DNA of 64,000 nt from CAZMHL01 sp045605445. GTDB taxonomy: Bacteria > Bacillota > Clostridia > RGIG6154. Positions 25,730 through 33,408 of this stretch are shown piece by piece (position 1 is the stretch's first letter; the number at the start of each line of letters is the position of its first letter). The notes beneath the pieces are model-generated. The model did no database searches. It worked only from the letters and a program-made list of their open reading frames with translations, and was not told where the DNA came from. The translations under genes and the position numbers were made by a program. Location: contig JAZUPZ010000007.1 in NCBI GenBank assembly GCA_045605445.1, positions 4,099 through 68,098 on the forward strand, written 5' to 3'.

Positions 25730-26788
25730 ATGGATATTAAAATTACAAAAACAACTAATCCAAAAGCAAAACCAACAGGAAAATTAGGCTTCGGTAAAGT
25801 GTTTACTGACCATATGTTCGTAATGAACTACACCGAAGGTAAAGGCTGGCACGATGCAAGAGTGGTACCTTATGAAAAGCTTACTCTTGACCCGTCAGCA
25901 ATGGTTTTCCATTACGGTCAGGAAATGTTTGAAGGTCTTAAGGCTTATAAGGGCGCAGACGGAAAGGTAAGACTTTTCAGACCTGATATGAATGCAAAAA
26001 GAACTAACGATACTAACAAACGTCTTTGCATTCCTCAGCTTCCCGAAGAAGATTTCGTAGAAGCAGTTAAGGCAGTAGTTAAGGTTGACGAAGACTGGGT
26101 TCCCACAGAAGACGGAACATCGCTTTATATCAGACCTTTCATTATTGCAACAGACGAATTTTTAGGAGTTGCTCCTTCAAAAACATATCTCTTTATTATA
26201 ATTCTTTCACCAAGCGGAGCTTACTATGAAAGCGGTCTTGCTCCCGTTGGTATCTGGATTGAAGACGACTATGTAAGAGCAGTAAGAGGCGGAATGGGCT
26301 TTGCAAAAACAGGCGGAAACTATGCAGCAAGCCTTGCAGCTCAGGTTAAGGCTCACGACGACGGTTATTCTCAGGTTCTCTGGCTCGACGGCGTTGAAAG
26401 AAAATATATCGAAGAGGTTGGCGCAATGAACATCTTCTTCAAAATTGACGGAAAAATCGTTACACCAATGCTCAACGGAAGTATTCTTCCCGGTATTACA
26501 AGAAACTCTGTAATTCAGCTCTGCAAAAACTGGGGATTTGAAGTTGAAGAAAGAAAGGTAAGCGTTGATGAGCTTATCGAAGCTCAGAAGAGCGGAAAGC
26601 TTGAAGAATGCTTCGGAACAGGTACAGCGGCAGTTATTTCTCCTGTAGGAAAGCTCCGTTATAAAGACGATGTTATGCTTATCAACAACAATGAAATCGG
26701 CGAAATCAGCCAGAAGCTCTATAATACCATTACCGGTATTCAGTGGGGCAAAATTGAGGATGAAAACAAATGGACGGTAGAAGTTTAA
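25730..26788 (+). CDS. ilvE: Branched-chain amino acid aminotransferase
   Basis: A class IV PLP aminotransferase (352 aa, the long BCAT type) interconverting Leu/Ile/Val and their 2-oxo acids. Seen: FHYGQEMFEGLKAY (about 63-76), the PLP-lysine region AKTGGNYAASL with E-EVGAMN after it, and GTGTAAVISPVG near the C-terminus. Ribosome site AAAGGAG. Placed between an acyl-CoA ligase and a 2-oxoacid:ferredoxin oxidoreductase, it supplies or consumes the 2-oxo acid. The last 19 nt overlap the next gene. Confidence 0.93.
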   Translation: MDIKITKTTNPKAKPTGKLGFGKVFTDHMFVMNYTEGKGWHDARVVPYEKLTLDPSAMVFHYGQEMFEGLKAYKGADGKVRLFRPDMNAKRTNDTNKRLCIPQLPEEDFVEAVKAVVKVDEDWVPTEDGTSLYIRPFIIATDEFLGVAPSKTYLFIIILSPSGAYYESGLAPVGIWIEDDYVRAVRGGMGFAKTGGNYAASLAAQVKAHDDGYSQVLWLDGVERKYIEEVGAMNIFFKIDGKIVTPMLNGSILPGITRNSVIQLCKNWGFEVEERKVSVDELIEAQKSGKLEECFGTGTAAVISPVGKLRYKDDVMLINNNEIGEISQKLYNTITGIQWGKIEDENKWTVEV

Positions 26789-27462
26789 AAAGAATATCTG
26801 TCTTTGCAGGTCACTACGGAAGCGGGAAAACAAATATTGCGGTAAATTACGCAATAATGCTTAAGGCTGAAGGCAAGGAGGTTTCAATAACCGACCTTGA
26901 CATTGTAAATCCCTATTTCAGAACAAAGGACTCTCAGGAGGTTCTTGAGGAAAAGGGAATAAGGCTTATTTCTTCTCCTTATGCAAATACCAATGTAGAT
27001 ACTCCTGCCCTCCCCGGCGATGCTTATACTGCTTTTGAAAACAGGGAAATGTATGCGGTTGTTGACGTGGGCGGCGACGACAGAGGCGCTCTTGCCCTGG
27101 GAAGATATGTTCCCCAAATGGTGGAAGAGAACAACTACGAAATGTTTTTCGTCATAAATAAACACAGATTTTTAACCTCCGATGCAAAATCAACGGTTGA
27201 AGTAATGAGAGAAATCGAAGAGGCGGCAGGGGTTAAGTTTACAGCAATAGTAAATAATTCAAACATCGGTGAGGAAACAACCAAAAAAACGGTTCTCGAT
27301 TCCGTTGCCTATGCAAACGAGGTTGCAGAGCTTACCGGTTTAGATGTGAAAATGACAACAGTCGACCGAAGACTTTTCGGGGAACTGGAGTCGCAAATTA
27401 AAAATTTACAACCAATCGATTTGTATGTAAGACAATCCTGGTTGAGAAAAGAGGTAAAATAA
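26770..27462 (+). CDS. P-loop ATPase (MinD/CobQ-like) in the oxidoreductase operon
   Basis: 230 aa with a deviant Walker A GHYGSGKTN (about 14-22), a switch-like DLDIVNPYFR and VDVGGDDRGA as the Walker B/hydrophobic region. It resembles SIMIBI ATPases. The gene lies directly before the ferredoxin subunit, overlapping ilvE and abutting the ferredoxin (1-nt overlap). A role in cofactor or Fe-S assembly of the oxidoreductase is a reasonable inference but unproved. The start ATG 26770 has GAGGAT 8 nt upstream. Confidence 0.75.
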   Translation: MDGRSLKRISVFAGHYGSGKTNIAVNYAIMLKAEGKEVSITDLDIVNPYFRTKDSQEVLEEKGIRLISSPYANTNVDTPALPGDAYTAFENREMYAVVDVGGDDRGALALGRYVPQMVEENNYEMFFVINKHRFLTSDAKSTVEVMREIEEAAGVKFTAIVNNSNIGEETTKKTVLDSVAYANEVAELTGLDVKMTTVDRRLFGELESQIKNLQPIDLYVRQSWLRKEVK

Positions 27463-27665
27463 TGGCAAAAGTTTCATTTAATGAAAATCTTTGTAAAGGC
27501 TGCGGACTTTGCGTAACAGCCTGCCCGAAGAAAATTGTGGAATTAAAAGATACTCTTAATGCAAAGGGTTACCGTGTTGCAGGCGTTGAAAAACAGAGCG
27601 AATGCATTGGCTGTGCATTCTGCGCAACTATGTGTCCCGACTGCGTAATTACGGTTGAAAAGTAA
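27462..27665 (+). CDS. 2-oxoacid:ferredoxin oxidoreductase, ferredoxin (delta) subunit
   Basis: 67 aa with two 4Fe-4S motifs, CKGCGLCVTACP and CIGCAFCATMCP. It is the electron-transfer subunit of the complex encoded by the following genes, passing electrons from the TPP intermediate towards free ferredoxin. The ferredoxin-alpha-beta-gamma order is that of VOR/KOR enzymes. Confidence 0.92.
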   Translation: MAKVSFNENLCKGCGLCVTACPKKIVELKDTLNAKGYRVAGVEKQSECIGCAFCATMCPDCVITVEK

Positions 27666-27678
27666 GGAGGAAAAACAA

Positions 27679-28749
27679 ATGTCAGAAAAAGTATTGATGA
27701 AGGGCAACGAGGCTATGGCTGAAGCTGCTATTATGGCAGGCTGCAGACATTACTTCGGATACCCCATTACCCCGCAAACAGAGGTTGCGGCATATATGTC
27801 AAAAAGAATGCCTAAAATTGAAGGCGGCGTATTCCTGCAGGCTGAAAGTGAAATTGCGGCAATAAATATGGTTATCGGTGTAGCTTCAACAGGTAAGAGA
27901 GTAATGACCTCTTCCTCAAGCCCCGGAATTTCCCTTAAGAGTGAAGGTCTTTCATATCTTGCAGGCTGCGACCTTCCTGCTCTTATTGTTAACGTTCAGA
28001 GAGGCGGCCCCGGACTTGGTGGAATTCAGCCTTCTCAGTCAGACTATTTCCAGGCTACAAAGGGCGGCGGACACGGCGATTTCCATATGCTGGTTCTCGC
28101 TCCTGCTTCAATTCAGGAAATGGTTGACCTTACCTTCAAGGGCTTCGACCTTGCAGAAAAATACAGAATGCCCGCAATGCTCCTTGCCGACGGAACAATG
28201 GGCCAGATGATGGAACCTGTTTCTCTCGATTCAGGCGTTGTAAATGAATACGACAAATCCTGGGCACTTACAGGAACAAAGGGCGAAAGAAAACGCAACA
28301 TTGTAAACTCTCTCTTTATCAAACCCGAAGAGCTTGAGGTTCTTAATATTGAAAGATATAAGAGATATGAAATTATCGAAAAAACCGAAGCAATGTACGA
28401 CGAATATCTTATGGAAGATGCAGAATACTGCGTAGTAGCATTTGGTATTGCGGCAAGAGTTGCTCAGAATGCAATTGACGAAGCAAGAAAGAAGGGCATT
28501 AAAATCGGTATGATTAGACCAATTACCCTCTGGCCGTTCCCGAAGGATGTTCTTAACAAAGCTGCTGACAAGGTTAAAGCATTTATTTCAGTTGAGCTCA
28601 ATATGGGACAAATGCTTGAAGACGTTGAGCTTGCAATTCGTTGCAAGAAGCCCGTTCACCTTTGCTGCAGAACAGGCGGTATGATTCCTACAACCCAGAA
28701 CGTTCTGGATAAAATTGAGGAAGTAGTAAAAATGGGAGGTGCTGAATAA
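27679..28749 (+). CDS. 2-oxoacid:ferredoxin oxidoreductase, alpha subunit (VOR/KOR type)
   Basis: 356 aa from ATG 27679, preceded by AAGGAGG; an in-frame extension to 27655 is discounted because it runs through that site. Contains YPITPQTEVA, QAESEIAAINM and QRGGPGLGGIQPSQSD, typical of the pyrimidine-binding/CoA-binding alpha subunit. Oxidatively decarboxylates 2-oxo acids to acyl-CoA, or carboxylates in reverse. The ilvE and acyl-CoA ligase neighbours favour branched-chain 2-oxo acids, but 2-oxoglutarate or aromatic substrates cannot be excluded. Confidence 0.92.
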   Translation: MSEKVLMKGNEAMAEAAIMAGCRHYFGYPITPQTEVAAYMSKRMPKIEGGVFLQAESEIAAINMVIGVASTGKRVMTSSSSPGISLKSEGLSYLAGCDLPALIVNVQRGGPGLGGIQPSQSDYFQATKGGGHGDFHMLVLAPASIQEMVDLTFKGFDLAEKYRMPAMLLADGTMGQMMEPVSLDSGVVNEYDKSWALTGTKGERKRNIVNSLFIKPEELEVLNIERYKRYEIIEKTEAMYDEYLMEDAEYCVVAFGIAARVAQNAIDEARKKGIKIGMIRPITLWPFPKDVLNKAADKVKAFISVELNMGQMLEDVELAIRCKKPVHLCCRTGGMIPTTQNVLDKIEEVVKMGGAE

Positions 28750-29480
28750 TGACAGTATTTGAAAAACCGAAGGCTCTTACAGATGCAGTTCTTCACTATT
28801 GCCCCGGTTGTACCCACGGTATTATTCACAGGCTTGTTGCTGAAGCAATTGACGAGCTTGGAATTGCCGGCAGAACAATTGGTGTTGCATCGGTAGGATG
28901 CTCAGTATTTACATACAATTATTTTGATGTTGATATGGTTCAGGCGGCTCACGGTAGAGCTCCGGCTGTAGCAACAGGCGTTAAACGTTCCGATCCGAAC
29001 AATATCGTTTTCACCTATCAGGGCGACGGCGACCTTGCGGCTATCGGAACAGCTGAAACAGTTCACAGCGCTGCAAGAGGCGAAAATATTACAGTTATTT
29101 TCGTAAACAACGCAATTTACGGTATGACAGGCGGTCAGATGGCTCCGACAACTCTCCCCGGTCAGGTAACTCAGACCTCTCCCTACGGAAGAGATGTTGA
29201 AAAGGTTGGTTATCCTATAAAGGTTTGCGAAATGCTTTCTCAGGTTGACGGCGCAACATACTTAGAAAGAGTTGCAGTTAACAACGTTAAAAATGTAAAA
29301 GCTGCAAAAGCGGCAATTAAAAAAGCATTCCAGAACCAGATTGAAGGAAAAGGCTTCTCTTTGGTTGAAGTTCTTTCAACCTGTCCTACAAACTGGGGTA
29401 TGGCTCCCGACAAGGCTATTAACTGGCTGGAGGAAAATATGTTACCGTATTATCCTTTGGGTGTCTATAAAGATAAATAA
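28749..29480 (+). CDS. 2-oxoacid:ferredoxin oxidoreductase, beta (TPP) subunit
   Basis: 243 aa. CPGCTHG near the N-terminus and the TPP/Mg motif GDGDLAAIG...VNNAIYGMTGGQ are diagnostic. One-base overlap with alpha. The gamma subunit is separated from it by 262 bp that contain a repeat element, unusual for this operon type. Confidence 0.93.
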   Translation: MTVFEKPKALTDAVLHYCPGCTHGIIHRLVAEAIDELGIAGRTIGVASVGCSVFTYNYFDVDMVQAAHGRAPAVATGVKRSDPNNIVFTYQGDGDLAAIGTAETVHSAARGENITVIFVNNAIYGMTGGQMAPTTLPGQVTQTSPYGRDVEKVGYPIKVCEMLSQVDGATYLERVAVNNVKNVKAAKAAIKKAFQNQIEGKGFSLVEVLSTCPTNWGMAPDKAINWLEENMLPYYPLGVYKDK

Positions 29481-29481
29481 T

Positions 29482-29583
29482 GTCGGCTAAATTTGTCCAT
29501 ATTGCACCTTTGCCTGCCCCCTCGAGTACACAAAGTACACTTTGGGCAGACAAATGCACAATCTGAATCAAATTTATTTCGAC
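29482..29583. repeat. Palindromic intergenic repeat, copy 3 (inside the oxidoreductase operon)
   Basis: Starts one base after the beta-subunit stop. Outer GTCG/CGAC, then AAATTTG (29489-29495) paired with CAAATTT near 29569-29575. The arms continue as an imperfect hairpin around a GTACACAAAGTAC centre, with TGCCC/GGGCA pairs. Same type as the copies at 40.4 and 43.0 kb. The following 150 bp are AT-rich with repeated CTATTAACTATTCGTTA. Confidence 0.8.
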
Positions 29584-29742
29584 TTAAACAGTCAGTTTTC
29601 TTTGAAAGCTGAAGCGAATAGATAATAGTTCGGGCAGAATTTCTTTGAGATAAAAGCAAATCCGAAGGTTTTGCACGTCAACTATTAACTATTCGTTATT
29701 CACTATTAACTATTCGTTAATTTTCGGAAAGGAATAATAACA

Positions 29743-30279
29743 ATGAATAAACAAATTTTAATCGCCGGCTTCGGCGGACAGGGAATTTTGTTCTCAGGAA
29801 AATTCCTTGCATATGAAGGCCTTATCGACGGTAAAGAGGTTTCCTGGCTTCCTTCTTATGGTCCTGAAATGAGAGGCGGTACCGCAAACTGCAGCATTAT
29901 TTTAAGCGATGCTAAAATCGGCTCACCAATCGTTGACCAGCCCGACATTTTAATTGCAATGAATGCACCTTCTTTTGATAAATATATTAACGATGTTAAG
30001 CCCGGCGGACAGGTATTTATCGACAGCTCCCTTATCGACCAGAAATGCGAAAGAAACGATATTGAGGCTTATTATATCCCCGCAACAAAAATTGCATCGG
30101 ATGAAGGACTTACAGGTCTTGCAAATATGATTATGATTGGTCTTCTTATTAAAAAGGCAGACATTATGCCTTATGAAAATATTGAAAAGGCAATGAAAAA
30201 AGTTGTTCCTGCCAAAAAGCAGAATTTGTTCGACCTTAATATGAAGGCAATAGAAATTGGTTATAACTACGAAGCGTAA
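29743..30279 (+). CDS. 2-oxoacid:ferredoxin oxidoreductase, gamma subunit
   Basis: 178 aa of the POR/KOR gamma family: AGFGGQGILFSGK, SYGPEMRGGTANC and the D-x-L-I-A-M-N segment, binding the acceptor half of the complex. It completes the four-subunit enzyme with the ferredoxin, alpha and beta subunits. It has its own GGAAAGGA site after the inserted repeat. Confidence 0.92.
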   Translation: MNKQILIAGFGGQGILFSGKFLAYEGLIDGKEVSWLPSYGPEMRGGTANCSIILSDAKIGSPIVDQPDILIAMNAPSFDKYINDVKPGGQVFIDSSLIDQKCERNDIEAYYIPATKIASDEGLTGLANMIMIGLLIKKADIMPYENIEKAMKKVVPAKKQNLFDLNMKAIEIGYNYEA

Positions 30280-30293
30280 AGGGGTTTATAGTT

Positions 30294-30845
30294 ATGAATA
30301 ATCAGATTAAAGATATAGGTATGCGTCTTGCTTTTCTTCGTGAGGAGGCTGAATTTTCAGAAAAGGAAATGGCTGAAAAATTAGGCGTTGACGAGGAAAC
30401 CTACAAAGCCTACGAAAACGGGGAAAAAGACTTTTCCTTCAGTGTTATTTACAATGCGGCTGAAATTTTAGGCGTTGACGTTCTCGACCTTATCAGCGGA
30501 AGCGCGCCAACCCTTTCAATGTGCTGTATGGTGAAAAAGGGCAAGGGCTACTCCGTTAAAAGAGAAGACGAATACGACTATAAGCATCTGGCGTACACCT
30601 TCCGCAACAAAAAAGCGGAGCCCTTCCTTGTAACAATAACTCCCGACGATAAGCCTCCTGTTATGCACGGGCACGAGGGTCAGGAATTCAACTATGTAAT
30701 TTCGGGAAAAATGATGCTTTATATAGGCGACATTTCATACGAGCTTTCAAAAGGCGACAGTGTTTATTTTGATTCAAGCGTACCTCATGCAGAGGTAGCC
30801 CTCGGCGATAAGGAAGCTCAGTTTATCGCCGTAGTTATTAAATAA
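30294..30845 (+). CDS. XRE-cupin transcriptional regulator
   Basis: 183 aa: an N-terminal helix-turn-helix (about 1-62) and a C-terminal cupin-2 barrel (about 110-180) with the metal-type residues in HGHEGQEFNYV and SSVPHAE. Such HTH-cupin proteins sense small metabolites. Set between the oxidoreductase and the second acyl-CoA synthetase, it probably controls this operon or adjusts it to its acyl/amino-acid ligand. Confidence 0.87.
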   Translation: MNNQIKDIGMRLAFLREEAEFSEKEMAEKLGVDEETYKAYENGEKDFSFSVIYNAAEILGVDVLDLISGSAPTLSMCCMVKKGKGYSVKREDEYDYKHLAYTFRNKKAEPFLVTITPDDKPPVMHGHEGQEFNYVISGKMMLYIGDISYELSKGDSVYFDSSVPHAEVALGDKEAQFIAVVIK

Positions 30846-30869
30846 AACACTTAAGCGGAGGAGATTCCA

Positions 30870-32570
30870 ATGGCTATATATGAAAAATATGTGGGCGCTT
30901 CAAGAGACGAGTTTTTGTCTCTTAAAGATGCTCAGAAAAACTTTAAACTTGCATATCCCGACGATTTCAACTTTGCCTACGATGTAGTTGACGAGCTGGC
31001 AAAAACAAAGCCCGACAAGCTTGCAATGCTCTGGGTATCTAAAAACGGAGAAGAAAAACGCTTTACCTTTAAAGACCTTATGGTTTATTCAAACAAAGCG
31101 GCAAACTACTTTAATTATATGGGAATTAAAAAGGGAGATGCGGTTCTTCTTGTTCTCAAAAGAAGCTACTTCTTCTGGTTCTGTATGCTGGGGCTTCATA
31201 AAATCGGAGCCGTTGCGGTTCAGGCAACCAATATGCTTAAGGCAAAGGACTACGTTTACCGTTGCAATGCGGCAAAAATAAAGGCCGTTGTTTTAACGGG
31301 CGATTCCGACGAAACAGAAGAGTTCGACAAAATGCAGGACTCTTACGAAACTGTTGAAAAGAAGTTTGTTATAGGTCACAAAAAGGCGGAAGGCTGGATT
31401 GACTTTGAAGAGGGAATAGAGCTTGCAAATGCCGACTGGGTAAGACCCAAAGGCAAGCAGGGCACAACTGCCGAAGATACAATGCTTATGTCCTTCTCTT
31501 CGGGAACCTCGGGCTATCCTAAAATTATTACTCATAATTTCAAATATCCTTTAGGTCATATAATGACAGGTGTTTTCTGGCACAGAGTTGTAGATGGCGG
31601 AATTCACTTTACCATTTCCGATACCGGCTGGCTTAAATCCCTCTGGGGTAAATTTTACGGTCAGTGGTTCGGAGAATCGGCAGTTTTTGTTTACGACTTT
31701 GAAAAGTTCGACGGTGCCGACATTCTTTCAAAAATGGAAAAATATAATATAACAACCTTCTGCGCGCCTCCTACAATGTACCGTATGATGCTGCAGAATG
31801 AAGTTAAAAATTACAATCTTTCTTCTCTTGTTCACTGCTGTACGGCAGGAGAGGCGCTTAATCCGGAAATCTTCAACAGATGGAAGGAGGCAACGGGGCT
31901 TAAAATTTATGAGGGCTTCGGTCAGACCGAAACAACCCTTTGTATTGCAACAATTTATCCCTGGTCAGAGCCTGTTCCCGGCGCAATCGGCTATGCCGTT
32001 CCCGGCTATGATGTTCACATTCTTGATGAAAACGACGAGTCTTGCCCAAGAGGTGCAACGGGAGAAATAAGCATAAGAGTTTTAAGCAAATCAAGAAAAA
32101 CCTGCGGTCTTCTTGATACTTATAATATGAGTGCAGAGGACACCGCCGTTTCCCTTCACGACGGCTTTTATCATACCGGCGACACAGCTTACCGTGATGA
32201 AACCGGAATGTTCCGTTATGTTGGCAGAAATGACGACGTTATAAAATCCTCAGGTTACCGTATAGGGCCCTTTGAAATTGAAAGCGTTCTTGTGGAGCAT
32301 CCTGCCGTTGTTGAGGTTGCCGTAACCGGCGTTCCCGACAAGGTGAGAGGCTTTGCGGTAAAGGCAACAATTGTTCTTGCCAAAGGCTACGAGCCTTCCG
32401 AAGAGCTTACAAAAGAGCTTCAGAAATATGTTAAAGACAATACGGCTCCTTATAAATATCCAAGAGTGGTTGAATATGTTCAGGCACTTCCAAAAACCTT
32501 TAACGGTAAAATCCGCCGTCGTGAAATAAGAGATAACGATGCGGAAAATTACAAAGCAGCGGAGAAATAA
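30870..32570 (+). CDS. Acyl-CoA synthetase (AMP-forming, medium/branched-chain type)
   Basis: 566 aa, ANL family: SSGTSGYPKI P-loop (about 208), YEGFGQTE, GRNDDVIKSSGYRIGPFEIE hinge and FNGKIRRREIR with the catalytic Lys. It resembles medium-chain/acetyl-CoA synthetases of the MACS group. Expected to interconvert acyl-CoA and free acid, the last step of oxidative amino-acid degradation or the first of acid-scavenging BCAA synthesis. This is the second ligase in the operon. Preceded by CGGAGGAG. Confidence 0.9.
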   Translation: MAIYEKYVGASRDEFLSLKDAQKNFKLAYPDDFNFAYDVVDELAKTKPDKLAMLWVSKNGEEKRFTFKDLMVYSNKAANYFNYMGIKKGDAVLLVLKRSYFFWFCMLGLHKIGAVAVQATNMLKAKDYVYRCNAAKIKAVVLTGDSDETEEFDKMQDSYETVEKKFVIGHKKAEGWIDFEEGIELANADWVRPKGKQGTTAEDTMLMSFSSGTSGYPKIITHNFKYPLGHIMTGVFWHRVVDGGIHFTISDTGWLKSLWGKFYGQWFGESAVFVYDFEKFDGADILSKMEKYNITTFCAPPTMYRMMLQNEVKNYNLSSLVHCCTAGEALNPEIFNRWKEATGLKIYEGFGQTETTLCIATIYPWSEPVPGAIGYAVPGYDVHILDENDESCPRGATGEISIRVLSKSRKTCGLLDTYNMSAEDTAVSLHDGFYHTGDTAYRDETGMFRYVGRNDDVIKSSGYRIGPFEIESVLVEHPAVVEVAVTGVPDKVRGFAVKATIVLAKGYEPSEELTKELQKYVKDNTAPYKYPRVVEYVQALPKTFNGKIRRREIRDNDAENYKAAEK

Positions 32571-32573
32571 AAA

Positions 32574-33275
32574 ATGATTAACCGTGAAAATTTATATTCA
32601 GATTTTTCAAACTGTATGTTTGATGCGGTCGTAAAGCTTGACCCTTACAGCGGAATTCTTTATGTGGCGCACTTTAAAAGCACTCCCGCTTTTAAGGGGA
32701 ATGAATATACCTTTGAGCAGGCAATAAAATATCTTGAAAAAAGGCTGGTTATTGATACAAACAACGTTTGCCTTATAACCTTAGACGAGCTTAAAAGACT
32801 GGTTGAGAAAAACTCGGGAAGAACGAGATACCGCTTTTCTGCCCTGACAAGACCAAACATTGCCAAAAAATACGATTTGCTTCTTGCTCCCGACAGCGAA
32901 AATAAGGTTGTTTACTGCGCCGTTAAAGCGTGCACAGTGTATGAAAATACAATAACCTTTATGACAAAAAAAACTGCCGCAAACTTTAATATATGCGACA
33001 TAGTTTACGTTGGTTACGGTAACCACTGCGTTGAAATTCATACAGAAAATGAACAAAGCAATATGTTCAATATTTCCTTTAACGATGCGGCGGAAATTCT
33101 TTTAGAGCACGACTGCTTCGTAAGAAGCTATAAAAACTGTCTTGTTAATATGGACAATGTGGTTAAAATTGAAGACGATACCTTTTTTATGAATAACGGC
33201 GCTTATCTTACCATTCCCAAAAGAAGGCTGAAGGAAATTACAAATATTTATAACGAATATAAAATTTTAAAATAA
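32574..33275 (+). CDS. LytTR-type DNA-binding protein
   Basis: 233 aa. The C-terminal ~95 residues are a LytTR domain (CFVRSYKNCLVNMDNVV, AYLTIPKRRLKEI). The N-terminal ~135 residues lack a phosphoacceptor receiver and match nothing I recognise. It lies 3 nt after the synthetase and ends the operon ahead of a terminator, so it may autoregulate the cluster. Confidence 0.78.
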   Translation: MINRENLYSDFSNCMFDAVVKLDPYSGILYVAHFKSTPAFKGNEYTFEQAIKYLEKRLVIDTNNVCLITLDELKRLVEKNSGRTRYRFSALTRPNIAKKYDLLLAPDSENKVVYCAVKACTVYENTITFMTKKTAANFNICDIVYVGYGNHCVEIHTENEQSNMFNISFNDAAEILLEHDCFVRSYKNCLVNMDNVVKIEDDTFFMNNGAYLTIPKRRLKEITNIYNEYKILK

Positions 33276-33300
33276 GACTGTAAAAGCAGTCTTGTTTTTT
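33274..33300 (+). terminator. Terminator of the acyl/amino-acid operon
   Basis: AAGACTG / CAGTCTT with a 6-nt loop, then G and seven T; overlaps the stop codon. Confidence 0.88.
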
Positions 33301-33335
33301 TGCCGTTATTATTATAAAATAATATATGAATAAGA

Positions 33336-33378
33336 TAAACACAGTTACAGGGAAAAGCTTTTCTTTCCGTTGTGTTTA
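33336..33378 (+). promoter_or_regulatory. Leader hairpin before the YD-repeat gene
   Basis: TAAACACA (33336-33343) pairs with TGTGTTTA (33371-33378), enclosing an imperfect GGGAAAAGC/TTTTCTTTCC stem. It sits between an AT-rich stretch and the AAGGAGG site at about 33396. Could be an mRNA-stabilising hairpin or an operator; function unknown. Confidence 0.4.
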
Positions 33379-33408
33379 CAGCAACTTTAAGTATAAGGAG
33401 GATGCTTT

